The translations under genes and the position numbers were made by a program. From Caldimonas tepidiphila (GTDB lineage: Bacteria > Pseudomonadota > Gammaproteobacteria > Burkholderiales > Burkholderiaceae_C), in assembly GCF_003569765.1 (NCBI RefSeq), contig NZ_KZ983963.1:7846-51014 (forward strand): a stretch of 43,169 nt of DNA. The letters run 5' to 3'. The notes beneath the pieces are model-generated. The model saw only the letters and a list, made by a program, of their open reading frames with translations, was not told the DNA's origin and did not search any database. Positions 42,202 through 43,169 of this stretch are shown one piece after another (positions within the stretch are counted from its first letter, which is position 1; each line of letters begins with the position of its first letter).

Positions 42202-42221
42202 CCAAGGCGATTCGGCCTTGG
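42202..42221. terminator. 7-bp hairpin upstream of the IS remnant
   Basis: CCAAGGC (42202-42208), loop GATTCG, GCCTTGG (42215-42221). No T run follows on either strand. Could be a relic of a terminator or an operator upstream of the SGNH gene. Confidence 0.3.
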
Positions 42222-42313
42222 GCTCCGTTACTTGTGTGGCCGTACTGTGATGAGGCCCGCATTCAACGGGAGGAGAGGCAAGGGTAACTTGCAGGTTCTC
42301 GGCATCCCGGCAA

Positions 42314-43118
42314 TGTTGCATAAATGGCAGCGCGGGCGGACTGGGGCGCAGCGCTTGACAGCCTCGGTAGGCTGAAGGCGTGCCGAAGCAAGACGACAAG
42401 ACGAAGCGCCGCTACAAGACGACGAACTGGGCGCAGTACAACGCAGCACTCAAGGCGCGGGGCTCGCTGCTTGTGTGGCTCGACCGGGACATGCAGTGGC
42501 TGGCCACGCCGCAGGCCAAGCAAGGGCGCAGCAGGATTTTCTCGGACGCGGCGATCCAGTTTTGTCTGGGCGTGAAGTGTTTGTTCGGTCTGGCGCTGTG
42601 CCAAGAGCATCGGGATGGTGGAGAGCCTGCTCAAGCTTGGCGGGTTGGACTGGCCGGTGCCGGACTTCAGCACCCTGAGCCGCCGGCAGAAGGAACTGCA
42701 GGTGCATATCGGCTACCGGGCAAGCCCGGCGCTGCACCTGCTGGTGGACAGCAACGGGGTGAAGATGCTCGGCGAGGGGGAGTGGAAGCGCAAGAAGCAC
42801 GGGGCCGACTACGCGCGGCGCTGGCTGAAGGTGCATCTGGGCATCGACGCGCAGACCCTGGAGATCCGCGCCATCGAGGTCACCGGCAGTGCGGTGGGAG
42901 ACGCGCCGATGCTGCCCGCGCTGCTGCAGCAGATCGACGGAGCCATTGCCAGTGTCAGCGGTGATGGCGCCTACGACATGCGCGGCTGCCATGAAGCGAT
43001 TGCGTAGCGCCCGGCTGCTGCCGTGATTCCCACGCGCCGTTACGCGCGGCTGTGGAGGAAGAAGCTGACCGCGGGTGCACTGACTCGCAACGAGACGATG
43101 CGTGCGATCCAGCGGCTT
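42314..43118 (+). mobile_element. IS5-family insertion sequence remnant
   Basis: The left end is taken at 42314 because the sequence TGTTGCATAAATGGCAGCG recurs almost exactly at 43119 and both are followed, 41 nt from the first base, by TTGACAGC. The internal transposase belongs to the IS5 group but is broken three ways (see pseudogene). The right end is missing: a second, related element begins at 43119 in the same orientation. Confidence 0.78.
42380..43118 (+). pseudogene. IS5-family transposase, frameshifted, with premature stop and truncated
   Basis: Starts with GTG at 42380 (VPKQDDKTKRRYKTTNWAQY). Around 42605 an extra G (CAAGAGC where CAAAGC is expected) shifts the frame; the continuation in the next frame is GMVESLLKLGGLDWPVPDF from about 42611. 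That frame has DDE-type segments LLVDSNGVKMLGEGEWK and VSGDGAYD, then an in-frame TAG at 43005-43007. Beyond it the same frame still reads IPTRRYARLWRKK and RNETMRAIQRL, so the TAG is a true nonsense mutation. The last 50 or so residues, with the catalytic Glu, are replaced by the left end of another element at 43119. The transposase cannot be functional. Confidence 0.85.
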
Positions 43119-43169
43119 TGTTGCACAAATGGCAGCGAGGGCGCCGGGCGGGGCGTGGCTTGACAGCGC
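43119..43169 (+). mobile_element. left end of a second, related IS5-family element
   Basis: Bases 43119-43169 match the left end of the first element at 42314 (TGTTGCACAAATGGCAGCG versus TGTTGCATAAATGGCAGCG, then a shared TTGACAGC). The body lies outside the window. It is inserted in, and cuts off, the transposase gene of the first copy. Confidence 0.7.

Overview
The window is very GC-rich (well above 70 % by eye, with G/C at most third codon positions) and densely packed on both strands. It looks like a chromosomal segment of a betaproteobacterium, probably Burkholderiales. This rests on gene content (slyX, a two-part YeeE/YedE system with an ETHE1-like hydrolase, PAS-rich hybrid kinases, CheB/CheR fusions, DUF4242, DUF2254, an ABC_sub_bind protein) and on codon use; no 16S rRNA or tRNA gene is present to confirm it.

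Layout. 1-1001: the tail of a MobA-like nucleotidyltransferase with an internal 30-bp duplication, a small membrane protein and slyX. 1229-7002: two convergent hybrid histidine kinases that overlap by 4 nt. 7167-8480: small uncharacterised proteins. 8549-13205: an alpha-glucan block (GH13 trehalose-synthase-like enzyme and glycogen debranching enzyme) in which the debranching enzyme is fused in frame to an ETHE1-type metallo-beta-lactamase-fold hydrolase. 13230-15138: a divergent BigR/SqrR-like operon (ArsR-family repressor with the two redox cysteines, two YeeE/YedE-family half-transporters, a DUF599 protein), separated from the hydrolase by an AT-rich palindrome that overlaps both predicted -10 boxes. 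15279-16248: a carboxylesterase and a DUF4242 protein. 16367-20312: a three-gene operon with 4-nt overlaps (periplasmic ABC_sub_bind protein, GGDEF-EAL enzyme, YciH/SUI1). 20572-22387: a disordered small protein and a DUF2254 membrane protein.

22619-39369 is mainly signalling: a single-domain response regulator divergent from a 1382-residue CheB-CheR-PAS-kinase-receiver protein; two small proteins; a CheB-type methylesterase with a C-terminal zinc ribbon; a receiver protein carrying kinase-like remnants, next to a DUF1488-like protein; then a minus-strand run of a membrane hybrid kinase, a GH1-like glycoside hydrolase, a NarX-type kinase and a LuxR-type regulator. No MCP, CheA or CheW gene is present, so the CheB/CheR enzymes probably serve something other than a locally encoded chemotaxis array. 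39646-42121 holds an exported protein, an arylamine N-acetyltransferase and a Tat-exported SGNH hydrolase. The window ends in a decayed IS5-family element interrupted by the left end of a related copy.

The most interesting feature is the block at 8549-15138. A persulfide/sulfide-type regulon is joined, by fusion and by operon structure, to alpha-glucan breakdown. I found no CRISPR array, tRNA, rRNA, prophage or recognised defence system.
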